From JBFXAN01 sp050184225 (GTDB lineage Bacteria > Chloroflexota > Dehalococcoidia > CAUJGQ01): a DNA stretch of 43,250 nt. The notes below the pieces were generated by a model. It had not been told where the DNA came from. It saw nothing but the letters and a program-made list of their open reading frames with translations, and did no database searches. Shown here one piece after another: positions 10,425 through 17,288 of the stretch; positions within the stretch are counted from its first letter, which is position 1; each line of letters opens with the position of its first letter. Where the stretch lies: the NCBI GenBank assembly GCA_050184225.1, contig JBFXAN010000042.1, forward strand, positions 1 through 43,250, written 5' to 3'. The translations under genes were made by a program, and so were the position numbers.

Positions 10425-11432
10425 TTGCCGGACCGATTTGACAGATTGAGCGAGCACGGGTTGTTGACGCTGATGCTGGCCGAAGAAGAAGCACGGCGTC
10501 TGCACCACTCGTACATCAGCGCCGAGCACCTCCTCTTAGGTTTGGTACGGGAGGGCAACGGCGTCGGCGCGCGGATGCTCGCCAACCTCGGCGTCCACCT
10601 GGACAATGTCCGCGCCGCGGTGGAATCGATCATCGGCCGCGGTGATCTCCCCGTGCCTTCCGAGATCGCGATGACGCCCCGCGCCGCGCGGGTGCTGACC
10701 TATGCACAGGATGAGGCACGCCGGCTCAATCACGACGCGGTCGGGACAGAACATCTGCTCCTGGGATTGACCTGGGATGCGGACGGTATCACCACCGGAG
10801 TGCTGGAGAGCCTCGGCGTCAATCCGGAACGGTTGCGACTACAAATGACGCGAATCCTGGTCGAGCAACCGTCGCTGACGGGATCGGACACGGCGCCGGC
10901 CGATCAGCTGGCAACCCTCGGCGGGTTGCGCCGCTCGCTCGACGCGGTTCGACGGGCGAAAGATGCCGCGATCACGATGCAGGAGTATGATCGGGTTGCT
11001 CAGCTCGGCGATCAGGAAGTGGCGATGATCGCCGAGATCGCGCGGATCGAGGCGCCTTCGGAACCAACGAGCGCGATTGCCTTCGAGTCGGGTGCCGCCG
11101 CGCCGGCAGACGTTCGCGGGACGCGGACGCAATGGGAGCTTGGTCGCAGCTTTCGTCATGCATTCGACCTCGGGATGGCGCTGTCGCCACGTGCCCGCTC
11201 GCTGCTCGAACGGGCGCGGACCCAGGCGGAGATGCTTGGTCAGTCGCTGATCGAGCCCGAGCACCTGCTGCTGGCGATCACGACTCCCGGGACCGTACTG
11301 GCGCGTGAGATGGAGCAGCGCGGTATCGACCCTGCCGTCCTCAAGCGTGTCGCGGAAAGCATTGTCAACGACAAGCTCTCACGCGGCGATGCATGGCCAT
11401 TCATCGAGCTGCGCGCGGACGAGGGGCGCTAG
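10425..11432 (+). CDS. Clp N-terminal repeat protein with UVR-like segment and no ATPase domain
   Basis: 335 residues. Three Clp_N-type helical repeats can be read: residues 1-70 (AEEEARRLHHSYISAEHLLL), 80-146 (AQDEARRLNHDAVGTEHLLL) and 250-314 (LGQSLIEPEHLLLAI). A coiled UVR-like segment (about 171-206, RRAKDAAITMQEYDRVAQLG) lies between the second and third. This is the layout of the substrate/adaptor part of ClpC, but no AAA+ Walker motifs follow. It may bind ClpC partners or substrates; that is inference. The TTG at 10425 is taken as start because AGGTG lies 4 bp upstream and no ATG/GTG is in frame nearby. Its stop directly touches the fumarase alpha ATG. Confidence 0.75.
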   Translation: MPDRFDRLSEHGLLTLMLAEEEARRLHHSYISAEHLLLGLVREGNGVGARMLANLGVHLDNVRAAVESIIGRGDLPVPSEIAMTPRAARVLTYAQDEARRLNHDAVGTEHLLLGLTWDADGITTGVLESLGVNPERLRLQMTRILVEQPSLTGSDTAPADQLATLGGLRRSLDAVRRAKDAAITMQEYDRVAQLGDQEVAMIAEIARIEAPSEPTSAIAFESGAAAPADVRGTRTQWELGRSFRHAFDLGMALSPRARSLLERARTQAEMLGQSLIEPEHLLLAITTPGTVLAREMEQRGIDPAVLKRVAESIVNDKLSRGDAWPFIELRADEGR

Positions 11433-12278
11433 ATGCGTGAGATCGGTGCAGCGGACATTACCGGCATGGTCGCGCGGCTGTGCATCGAGGCGACGCACGA
11501 ACTTCCGGCAGATGTCGAAGGCGCGCTGCGAACGGCCCGTGCCGGCGAGTCATCGCCGCTGGGCGTCATTATCCTCGATCAGATTCTGGAGAACGCCGAG
11601 ATTGCGCGGACGCGGATGGTGCCCCTCTGCCAGGACACCGGCGTCACCGTCGTGATGCTGGAGATTGGTCAGGACGTCCGCATCACGGGCGCCTACCTCT
11701 ATGACGCGATCGCGGAGGGGGTGCGACGGGGCTACCGGGAGGGTCATCTGCGGGCGTCGATCGTCGAGCGTCCCTTCTCGCACCGGCTGAACACGAAGGA
11801 CAACACACCGCCGGTGATCCACACCGAGATCGTGCCGGGCGACCGCCTGCGAATCCAGGTGATGCCGAAGGGTTTCGGCTGCGAGAACATGTCGCGCTTC
11901 GCGATGCTGCTGCCGGGCGATGGGCGCGAGGGGATCATTGAGTTCGTCCTGCGGACGGTGGATGAGGCCGGCGGCAACCCCTGCCCGCCGATCATCGTCG
12001 GCGTCGGCATCGGCGGCTCGGCGGACTACAGCATGTGGCTGGCGAAGAAGGCGCTCACCCGGCCGGTGGGCAGCGTGCATCCGGACGGCGAGACCGCCGA
12101 GTTCGAGGCGGATCTGCTGGAGAAAGTGAACGCGCTCGGCATCGGGCCGCAGGCTGTCGGCGGGGTGACGACGGCGCTTGCCGTGCACATTGAGACCTTT
12201 CCTACGCACATCGCCTCGCTCCCGGTGGCGGTCAACCTCCAGTGCCACAGTGCCCGGCTGAAAGAGGCTGTCTTGTAG
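11433..12278 (+). CDS. Class I fumarate hydratase (or tartrate dehydratase) alpha subunit
   Basis: 281 residues, the size of the N-terminal subunit of two-subunit class I fumarases. Cysteines that match cluster ligands are in PLCQDTGV (Cys66), NPCPP (Cys184) and NLQCHSA (Cys271); the substrate-binding KGFGCENMS and the VGIGGSADYSMWLAKKAL stretch are also present. With the beta subunit it would hydrate fumarate to malate by a 4Fe-4S cluster. Its ATG follows the previous stop without a gap, with GAGGGG as Shine-Dalgarno. The beta subunit is not adjacent: two small genes lie between. Tartrate dehydratase is an alternative, made less likely by the TCA neighbours. Confidence 0.9.
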   Translation: MREIGAADITGMVARLCIEATHELPADVEGALRTARAGESSPLGVIILDQILENAEIARTRMVPLCQDTGVTVVMLEIGQDVRITGAYLYDAIAEGVRRGYREGHLRASIVERPFSHRLNTKDNTPPVIHTEIVPGDRLRIQVMPKGFGCENMSRFAMLLPGDGREGIIEFVLRTVDEAGGNPCPPIIVGVGIGGSADYSMWLAKKALTRPVGSVHPDGETAEFEADLLEKVNALGIGPQAVGGVTTALAVHIETFPTHIASLPVAVNLQCHSARLKEAVL

Positions 12279-12281
12279 AAT

Positions 12282-12300
12282 CGAAGCGGGAGGCGCTTCG
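12282..12300 (+). promoter_or_regulatory. Perfect hairpin presenting the hicB ribosome-binding site
   Basis: Arms CGAAGCG (12282-12288) and CGCTTCG (12294-12300) enclose the 5-nt loop GGAGG, itself the Shine-Dalgarno sequence. The next base starts the hicB ATG. As RNA, the ribosome-binding site would sit in a tight loop; as DNA, it is a 19-bp palindrome right at the gene start and could be an operator. Confidence 0.6.
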
Positions 12301-12525
12301 ATGAGACGGAGATTTATCGCGCGGGTCTGGCAGGAAGATGAATGGTTCGTAGCGCAATGCCTTGACGTCGATGTCGCCAGTCAGGGTCACTCTGAGCAAG
12401 ATGCACTCGACAACCTAGCCGATGCTCTCAACCTCTACTTCAGCCCGCCACATCCGGGCACCTTGCCGGCCCTCCACACAGTCGAGGTGGAGGTGAGCGC
12501 CGTTGCGCCGCCTACCGTTTCGTGA
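12301..12525 (+). CDS. HicB-like antitoxin
   Basis: 74 residues. The short HicB fold is visible: strand FIARVWQEDEWFVAQCLDVD, then VASQGHSEQDALDNLADALNLYF, the partial RNase H-like pattern that neutralises HicA. It has no C-terminal ribbon-helix-helix or HTH extension, so it probably does not bind DNA itself. It follows fumarase alpha by 22 bp with GGAGG in a hairpin loop before its ATG, and overlaps the HicA gene by 23 bp. Antitoxin-first order is common for hicBA. Confidence 0.8.
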   Translation: MRRRFIARVWQEDEWFVAQCLDVDVASQGHSEQDALDNLADALNLYFSPPHPGTLPALHTVEVEVSAVAPPTVS

Positions 12526-12718
12526 GATGCGACGTCGGTTGGAAGCTACAGGGTTCATCGTGGTTAGTCAGACTGGAAGTCATGTGAAATTTGTCCGCCG
12601 GCTCGGTGACCGCGAGTACACCGTGATTGTGCCGCGCCACCGCGAAGTGGCAGCAGGCACGCTCCGAAGCATTCTGCGACAAGCGGGGCTTACAGAGCGA
12701 CAATTCGAGGCGCTGTGA
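12503..12718 (+). CDS. HicA-like mRNA interferase toxin
   Basis: 71 residues, double-stranded RNA-binding-like HicA fold. Seen are LPFREMRRRLEATGF at the start and SQTGSHVKFVRR with the family's catalytic histidine in GSH, followed by VPRHREVAAGTLRSILRQAGL, the usual C-terminal half. I use the TTG at 12503 because LPFREM belongs to the family pattern; an ATG at 12527 would remove the first helix. It overlaps hicB and its TGA is followed directly by the GTG of fumarase beta, so it is translated within the fumarase transcript. Confidence 0.8.
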   Translation: MRRLPFREMRRRLEATGFIVVSQTGSHVKFVRRLGDREYTVIVPRHREVAAGTLRSILRQAGLTERQFEAL

Positions 12719-13291
12719 GTGACGCATATCTCGCTGCCATTGCAGTCGGAGATGGCACGCGGCTTGAAAGCAGGCCAGCAGATCACGTTGAGCGGCTTGG
12801 TCTACACGGCACGCGATGCGGCACACCGGCGGATGGCGGCGGCGATCGAGCAGGGGGAGTTGCTGCCGATCGACCTGCGCGGCGAGACGATTTACTACGT
12901 CGGGCCGACACCGGCGCGGGTCGGGCGGGTGATCGGTGCGGCGGGGCCAACGACGGCGGCGCGGATGGACCCGTTCACGGTGCCGCTGCTGGAGCAGGGG
13001 CTGCTGGCGATGATCGGCAAGGGGGATCGTGGGCCGGAGGTGCGGGCGGCGATTGCGCGGCACGGAGCGGTCTACTTCATGGCCGTCGGCGGGAGTGGGG
13101 CGTTGCTCTCGCGGCACATTCGGGCGGTCGAGGTCGTGGCGTACGAAGACCTGGGGACAGAGGCGATCCGGCGGATGGATCTGGACGGGTTCCCCGTGAT
13201 CGTCGCCTGCGATGCTGCGGGAGGGAACCTGTTTGAGGACGGGCGGGCGGCGTATCGACGCGCGGCGGCGCTCGGAGGATACCGGCCGTAA
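12719..13291 (+). CDS. Class I fumarate hydratase (or tartrate dehydratase) beta subunit
   Basis: 190 residues, the usual length for the separate C-terminal subunit. Features: LKAGQQITLSGLVYTARDAAH at the N-terminus, YVGPTPAR, GAAGPTTAARMD, MIGKG and the conserved YEDLGTEAIRRMDLDGFPVIVACD. The GTG start immediately after the HicA stop has GAGG 8 bp upstream. It pairs with the alpha subunit at 11433. The separation of the two subunit genes by a toxin-antitoxin pair is unusual. Confidence 0.9.
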   Translation: MTHISLPLQSEMARGLKAGQQITLSGLVYTARDAAHRRMAAAIEQGELLPIDLRGETIYYVGPTPARVGRVIGAAGPTTAARMDPFTVPLLEQGLLAMIGKGDRGPEVRAAIARHGAVYFMAVGGSGALLSRHIRAVEVVAYEDLGTEAIRRMDLDGFPVIVACDAAGGNLFEDGRAAYRRAAALGGYRP

Positions 13292-13465
13292 TCGTGGCCG
13301 TCTACTCGTCCAAGTTATCTGCGCTACAGTTCTCGCAGATGCGTGCCGGTACACTCTTCACAACACGCGGAAGGCTGTCTCCATTCAGTATCACCGTGCA
13401 GTCGACTATGCAGCCATGTCAGTCGATGACACATGCTGTGTCGGTTTCGTCTGAGTGAGCAGCGT

Positions 13466-15418
13466 TCATGCCGCGAATTCCACGGAAAGAATTTCGGTTT
13501 GTACATAGTGCTTGAAGTGCTCGATTGAAGTAAAGCACCGGAAACCTGCCTGGCTCGCGATGGCAATGGTCTCGCTGGACTCGTTAATAAGCACGGCCAC
13601 CGGCTGACTCAACTCTTCCTGGACGCCGTTGGGCCACGCGAGGTCGAACACGGCCCGCTGTTCGCCACTGATGGCGTCTGCGAAGTCGTACGCCAGCGCG
13701 CCGCGCGGTAGCCCATGCTCTTCCATCCACACATTGAGCGCTTCCAGTTCTTCCTCCTCTGCCTCACTCGTGATGCCACCGGCGACGGCAGCAGCCGCTG
13801 AGACTGCTGAAGGTGGTCCGGCGAGCCAACGCGTGTCGCCGTGAAGGAGTTCCTCCAACCGTCGGTTTGCCTCCGCCGCGAGCAATTCCTTCCGCGCTTC
13901 AAGAAACGCCCGGTAGTTCTCAATCTTCCACAGATCGGGATCACTCGGGATCCACTGCGATGCAAGCGCCCCAGGATGAGCACTCTCAACCTCAGGAAAG
14001 TATTCCTTTGGAAGGCGGTCGCTGATACTCAGATTGCAGTCCTTGGTCAAGAAGCAGAAGTTGGCGAGGGCGTTCACTTCTGGCCGTGAGACATTGCGCT
14101 TATACAGTCGCGCCTTGGGGAAGATGTGATGCACTTCCAGCCGGTTCATCTTCCCAAGCAAGTTCGCTTTCAACGGTAAACCTGTACACCAGTCACGCGC
14201 GCCACCCATTCGGGTCAACAGATACAACACCGGATAGAAGCGGGCGCCCAAGCTCCAACCAGTGAAGTGGCCTGGCTCTACGCGCAGCCCGCCGTGCCAC
14301 AAGCGCAACTGTTCGAGAAGTTTGTTCAGGCCACCATCTGGCCCCTCCAGAGCGGCAAGGTCTTGATCGATGTAGGTTTCTGTCGAACCCGAGAAGCGGC
14401 CCCACATACCCGCCTGCACGAACCAGAAGAGCAGTTTGTCCTGTTCTTCGTCAGTGAGTGGCCCTTCATGTTGGTCCAGATAGCGCACCATTACCGGCAC
14501 GCCGAAACGTCCGAAGAAGACCTGATCGTGGTCAAGTCCTAGCCGTCCACTGATCATGTTGAGGCTGGCATTGATTTGTTTGGTGGCGCGCTTTAGTCCA
14601 TCTTGAATTGCTTCTGCGCTCTTGTCGAGAAGGAATTGGAATCTGGCCTCACCGGTCAGCACCGTGTTCACGGACCGAAGCAGCCAATCCAGTTCGAAGT
14701 GATAACCGGCGGCATCCCATTGCGCGAGCGTGGCTTTCATCGTCTCCCGAGCCTCCGGCCAATCGGCGCAGATCTTGGCCAATGCCAAGTCACCTTTCGA
14801 AAGTTTGGTCCCGCCACTGTTGACTCGATTGAAAATGTCCACAACCACTTCGATCGTCTTGTCGGTGCCGGTCACCTCGTCAATATGAAGGTCAGTTTCA
14901 GTAATGCTCAATAGTCGACTGAGGCGGCTCACATAGTCACCGAGCTTGGCTGCATAAGCTGGTTCAGCGTTCAGCGGTGCAACAAAGATACCGAGGCCCG
15001 CTATTCCCTTCTTCATCAGTTCAGTTACGTCGATCCAGAGCGGATCGCCCTGCATCTTCAGAGGATGATAGAACGCGAACGTCTCGGTATCGAGATGAAA
15101 GCGCAGCCCAGTGAATGCTTGAGCGTTGCCATCAAAGAATTTCGGAGGCGTTCCGCGAATTACGCCATACAGTGAAGTTATCCGCTGTTGACCGTCAAGC
15201 AACAGTTTTACAACACCGGCGGCCAGCATCCCGTCGCCACGGGGTATAGCAGATGCTGATTCGGTTGCCCATACGAGCAATCCACCAACAGGATGACCCC
15301 GGTAGAGGGAGTCGAAGAGCCCACGTACCTGATCACGGTTCCACACATAGCCGCGTTGAAACTCCGGCAGCGCCATGTGGCCGCTGTCGATGTAGTGGAG
15401 AATGTTGGCGATCTTCAT
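13466..15418 (-). CDS. DUF262 / HNH nuclease protein (GmrSD-type restriction family)
   Basis: 650 residues. The N-terminal DUF262 domain has FQRGYVWNRDQVRGLFDSL (about 20-38) and the DGQQRITSLY motif (75-84) used for nucleotide hydrolysis in GmrS-like proteins, then FNRVNSGGTKLSKGDLALAK (about 196-215). An HNH-type DUF1524-like nuclease segment follows: VHHIFPKARLYKR (His430-431) with the downstream LANFCFLTKDCN asparagines. A C-terminal extension of about 110 residues (ALAYDFADAISGEQ, FDLAWPNGVQE) is an appended domain I cannot name. GmrSD enzymes are type IV restriction systems against modified DNA. The ATG at 15418 follows GAGGT; an upstream in-frame start is less likely. Base composition is visibly less GC-rich than neighbours. 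Confidence 0.8.
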   Translation of the reverse strand: MKIANILHYIDSGHMALPEFQRGYVWNRDQVRGLFDSLYRGHPVGGLLVWATESASAIPRGDGMLAAGVVKLLLDGQQRITSLYGVIRGTPPKFFDGNAQAFTGLRFHLDTETFAFYHPLKMQGDPLWIDVTELMKKGIAGLGIFVAPLNAEPAYAAKLGDYVSRLSRLLSITETDLHIDEVTGTDKTIEVVVDIFNRVNSGGTKLSKGDLALAKICADWPEARETMKATLAQWDAAGYHFELDWLLRSVNTVLTGEARFQFLLDKSAEAIQDGLKRATKQINASLNMISGRLGLDHDQVFFGRFGVPVMVRYLDQHEGPLTDEEQDKLLFWFVQAGMWGRFSGSTETYIDQDLAALEGPDGGLNKLLEQLRLWHGGLRVEPGHFTGWSLGARFYPVLYLLTRMGGARDWCTGLPLKANLLGKMNRLEVHHIFPKARLYKRNVSRPEVNALANFCFLTKDCNLSISDRLPKEYFPEVESAHPGALASQWIPSDPDLWKIENYRAFLEARKELLAAEANRRLEELLHGDTRWLAGPPSAVSAAAAVAGGITSEAEEEELEALNVWMEEHGLPRGALAYDFADAISGEQRAVFDLAWPNGVQEELSQPVAVLINESSETIAIASQAGFRCFTSIEHFKHYVQTEILSVEFAA

Positions 15419-15657
15419 GCCTGTACCTCGTATGATCTGCGCGGCGTGGCAGACGTCGGCGAAATGTATCCCCGACAATTGCGACCGTACAGGAGCACCT
15501 TTCGGGGTGAGTTTGCGCCGGCAGCTGAACTATTCTGAGTGGCTTAATCCTACCGTGCTTACTCATCAGCCGTCGAATGGCTCGGCAGAATCGCCGACGG
15601 GCCACGTTGCGAGTTCGCCTGCCCCCTTCAACCCATAGCTACCGATGCGGCGGTGGC

Positions 15658-16044
15658 TCACTCCATCAATATGCGCCGATCTGGTGGCGGGATAGTGCGG
15701 CCGACCGACATCACCCTCGAAACAACAGTCTCAAGCGCGATCAATTGGTCGTTGGCGATGCTTCCCATTTCGCTCAATAGGGAATCCAAGCGTTCGGCGA
15801 CACGTCGGTGTGATGCCGAGCGTCGGAGTTGGATCAACTCGCTCACCTGTAGATCCTGCAGGCGTTCTCTTCTCCGGTTTCGACGGTACGCGAGGGTGGA
15901 GAATGGTTCACTCAAGGCGAATGACGGGATAGCCAGCGTGATTGAACCAGCTTCGGCAAGTTCGAGGATTGTCGAAGCCGCGATGTTTTGCTCTTGCTCG
16001 AGCGCGATCTCAAGCAGCCAATTGGACTCAACGTACACTATCAA
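15658..16044 (-). CDS. PIN-domain protein, apparently shortened at the C-terminus
   Basis: 128 residues. The start MIVYVESNWLLEIALEQEQ, then LAEAGSITLAIPSFALSEPFSTL, fits the first half of PIN nucleases of the VapC-like group (Asp/Glu in VESN being the first metal ligand). The usual second half (a DxxxxA helix and the last acidic residues, normally 40-60 residues more) is missing: the frame ends after TIPPPDRRILME. I looked at the other two frames beyond the stop and saw no continuation. It overlaps its upstream neighbour by 17 bp, suggesting a coupled pair such as a toxin-antitoxin or effector-partner unit. Whether it is active is doubtful. Confidence 0.6.
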   Translation of the reverse strand: MIVYVESNWLLEIALEQEQNIAASTILELAEAGSITLAIPSFALSEPFSTLAYRRNRRRERLQDLQVSELIQLRRSASHRRVAERLDSLLSEMGSIANDQLIALETVVSRVMSVGRTIPPPDRRILME

Positions 16045-16498
16045 CGGCGGGTTCCAGCTCTACGATGGCATCTTGTATCGCATCAACGAAGCCTATAAGG
16101 GAGAGTGCCTCACCAGTTTCATCGCCAGCGGTCAGTATTCCATCCGTTAGATCGAGGAGCCATCGGTAGACAATCAGTTCGAGTTGAAAATTCCACATGC
16201 GTGCCGACGCCGTGTGCGCTCCGGAATAGTGTGCGATCACCGGGGACATGCTGAATACGGCGTCGGGCGAGCGCAGTTCGACCGCGCTGCCGTTCTGACG
16301 CCATGCATAGCCGTAGTCCTGCGAGAGCAGCAGGAAGTACGGGGCAACGCCGAGATCGGAGTATTCCATCAGGTTCCGGCGAAACTCGGCCGCGTCTTCG
16401 GTAGTGCGTTCGATTCGGTTCTTAACCACGACGGCAGCGATCAGATTGCCGACCAGCGCTCGGACGGTTATGTCGGCGATGAATCTACTCGTTGCCAT
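16028..16498 (-). CDS. Conserved-looking hypothetical protein upstream of the PIN gene
   Basis: 156 residues, not assigned to a named family. It reads ADITVRALVGNLIAAVVVKN near the N-terminus, then a central YFLLLSQDYGYAWRQ and a C-terminal LELIVYRWLLDLTDG, so it is a mixed alpha/beta soluble protein without a signal peptide. It overlaps the start of the PIN gene by 17 bp, so the two are translated together. It could be a partner or antitoxin of the PIN protein; that is inference from position only. Composition is less GC-rich, as in the neighbouring DUF262 gene. Confidence 0.6.
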   Translation of the reverse strand: MATSRFIADITVRALVGNLIAAVVVKNRIERTTEDAAEFRRNLMEYSDLGVAPYFLLLSQDYGYAWRQNGSAVELRSPDAVFSMSPVIAHYSGAHTASARMWNFQLELIVYRWLLDLTDGILTAGDETGEALSLIGFVDAIQDAIVELEPAVDSVR

Positions 16499-16561
16499 GT
16501 CCCACCTGCCTCGGGTCGAACTCGAGTGTATCGGGTAATCGGCGAAGTGCGAAGCGTACTC

Positions 16562-17005
16562 TCAGTATGCGCCGATCTGGTGGAGGCGGTCGTCGTCGAT
16601 GCCGAAGTGGTGGGCGAGCTCGTGGAGGACGGTGCGGCGGATCTGAGTGATGAGTTGCTCGTCGGTGCGGCAGATCGATTCGAGGGGGCGGCGGAAGAGG
16701 AGGATGCGGTCGGGGAGGATGAGGTTGTAGCCGGAGGTGCGGACGGGCAGGGGGGTGCCCTGGTAGAGGCCGAGGAGCATGCCGCCGGGGCCGACGCCGG
16801 CCGAGCGCAGTTCTGCGGCGGTGGGGCGTTCGCGGACGAGGATGTCGACGTTGTCGAGGCGGTTGAGGAGTTCGGGGGGCAGCCCTTCGACGGCCTCGCG
16901 GACGAGCGCGTCAAAGCGAGCGGCGCGGGAGAGCCGGCGTCGCGCTAGGAGCCGCGAGCCACGGAGGCGCCGCTCCGGTCGATCTGGGTTTCCCACAGGC
17001 CACAA
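16562..17005 (-). CDS. Zincin-like metallopeptidase (minimal MMP family)
   Basis: Up to 147 residues. The C-terminal VLHELAHHFGIDDDRL is the zinc-binding HExxHxxGxxD motif of the small metallopeptidase family. Upstream are LVREAVEGLPPELLNRLDNVDI, GLYQGTPL and LPDRILLFRRPLE, matching the family pattern. Function in the family is poorly known. The start is uncertain: homology begins around residue 22, where there is no ATG/GTG/TTG; the possible starts are a TTG at 17005 and a GTG at 16996, giving a 61-bp overlap with the upstream small gene. It shares an operon with that gene. Confidence 0.75.
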   Translation of the reverse strand: MWPVGNPDRPERRLRGSRLLARRRLSRAARFDALVREAVEGLPPELLNRLDNVDILVRERPTAAELRSAGVGPGGMLLGLYQGTPLPVRTSGYNLILPDRILLFRRPLESICRTDEQLITQIRRTVLHELAHHFGIDDDRLHQIGAY

Positions 17006-17166
17006 TCCGTTGGGAGGTCTTCGATGAAAGGTCCGATGCAGTCGAAGCCGCTGCGGACGGGGTGATCGCAGAGACAGACGACCGGTCCGTCCAGTCTACT
17101 CGAGTCGATGGTCCGGCGTAGGTAACGGCAGGCGATGGCGAGGTGGGAATCGGGCTGCTCTGGCAT
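16945..17166 (-). CDS. Small cysteine-containing hypothetical protein
   Basis: 73 residues, not recognised. Four cysteines lie at AIACRYL, VVCLCDHP and GFDCIG, with a fifth in PTDCGLW; together with histidines they could bind a metal. It starts at an ATG only about 9 bp from a -10-like TATCAT on the same strand, so it is probably leaderless or nearly so. It overlaps the metallopeptidase gene and is divergent from proB. Confidence 0.55.
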   Translation of the reverse strand: MPEQPDSHLAIACRYLRRTIDSSRLDGPVVCLCDHPVRSGFDCIGPFIEDLPTDCGLWETQIDRSGASVARGS

Positions 17167-17175
17167 GATGGTCCT

Positions 17176-17181
17176 ATGATA
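17176..17181 (-). promoter_or_regulatory. -10 box for the small Cys protein / metallopeptidase
   Basis: TATCAT on the - strand, ending 9 bp before the ATG at 17166. That distance would place the transcription start at or next to the start codon. Confidence 0.35.
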
Positions 17182-17260
17182 CGTTTTCTCTTCGGTTAAG
17201 GCGTACTCAGCGCCTGGCCGGAGCGGAGCCGCGCGGGACGTGCTTCCCGTCGCCCGGTAC

Positions 17261-17266
17261 TATACT
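17261..17266 (+). promoter_or_regulatory. -10 box upstream of proB
   Basis: TATACT, 22 bp before the proB ATG at 17289. No clear -35 hexamer is visible and no strong Shine-Dalgarno sequence lies in the short leader. Confidence 0.45.
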
Positions 17267-17288
17267 GTCACCAACCCCCACGGATCGC

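Noticed and set aside
16184..16948. A 254-codon + strand frame opposite the metallopeptidase and the PIN partner
   Set aside because: It crosses two - strand genes with better evidence and has no start signal or family-like sequence.
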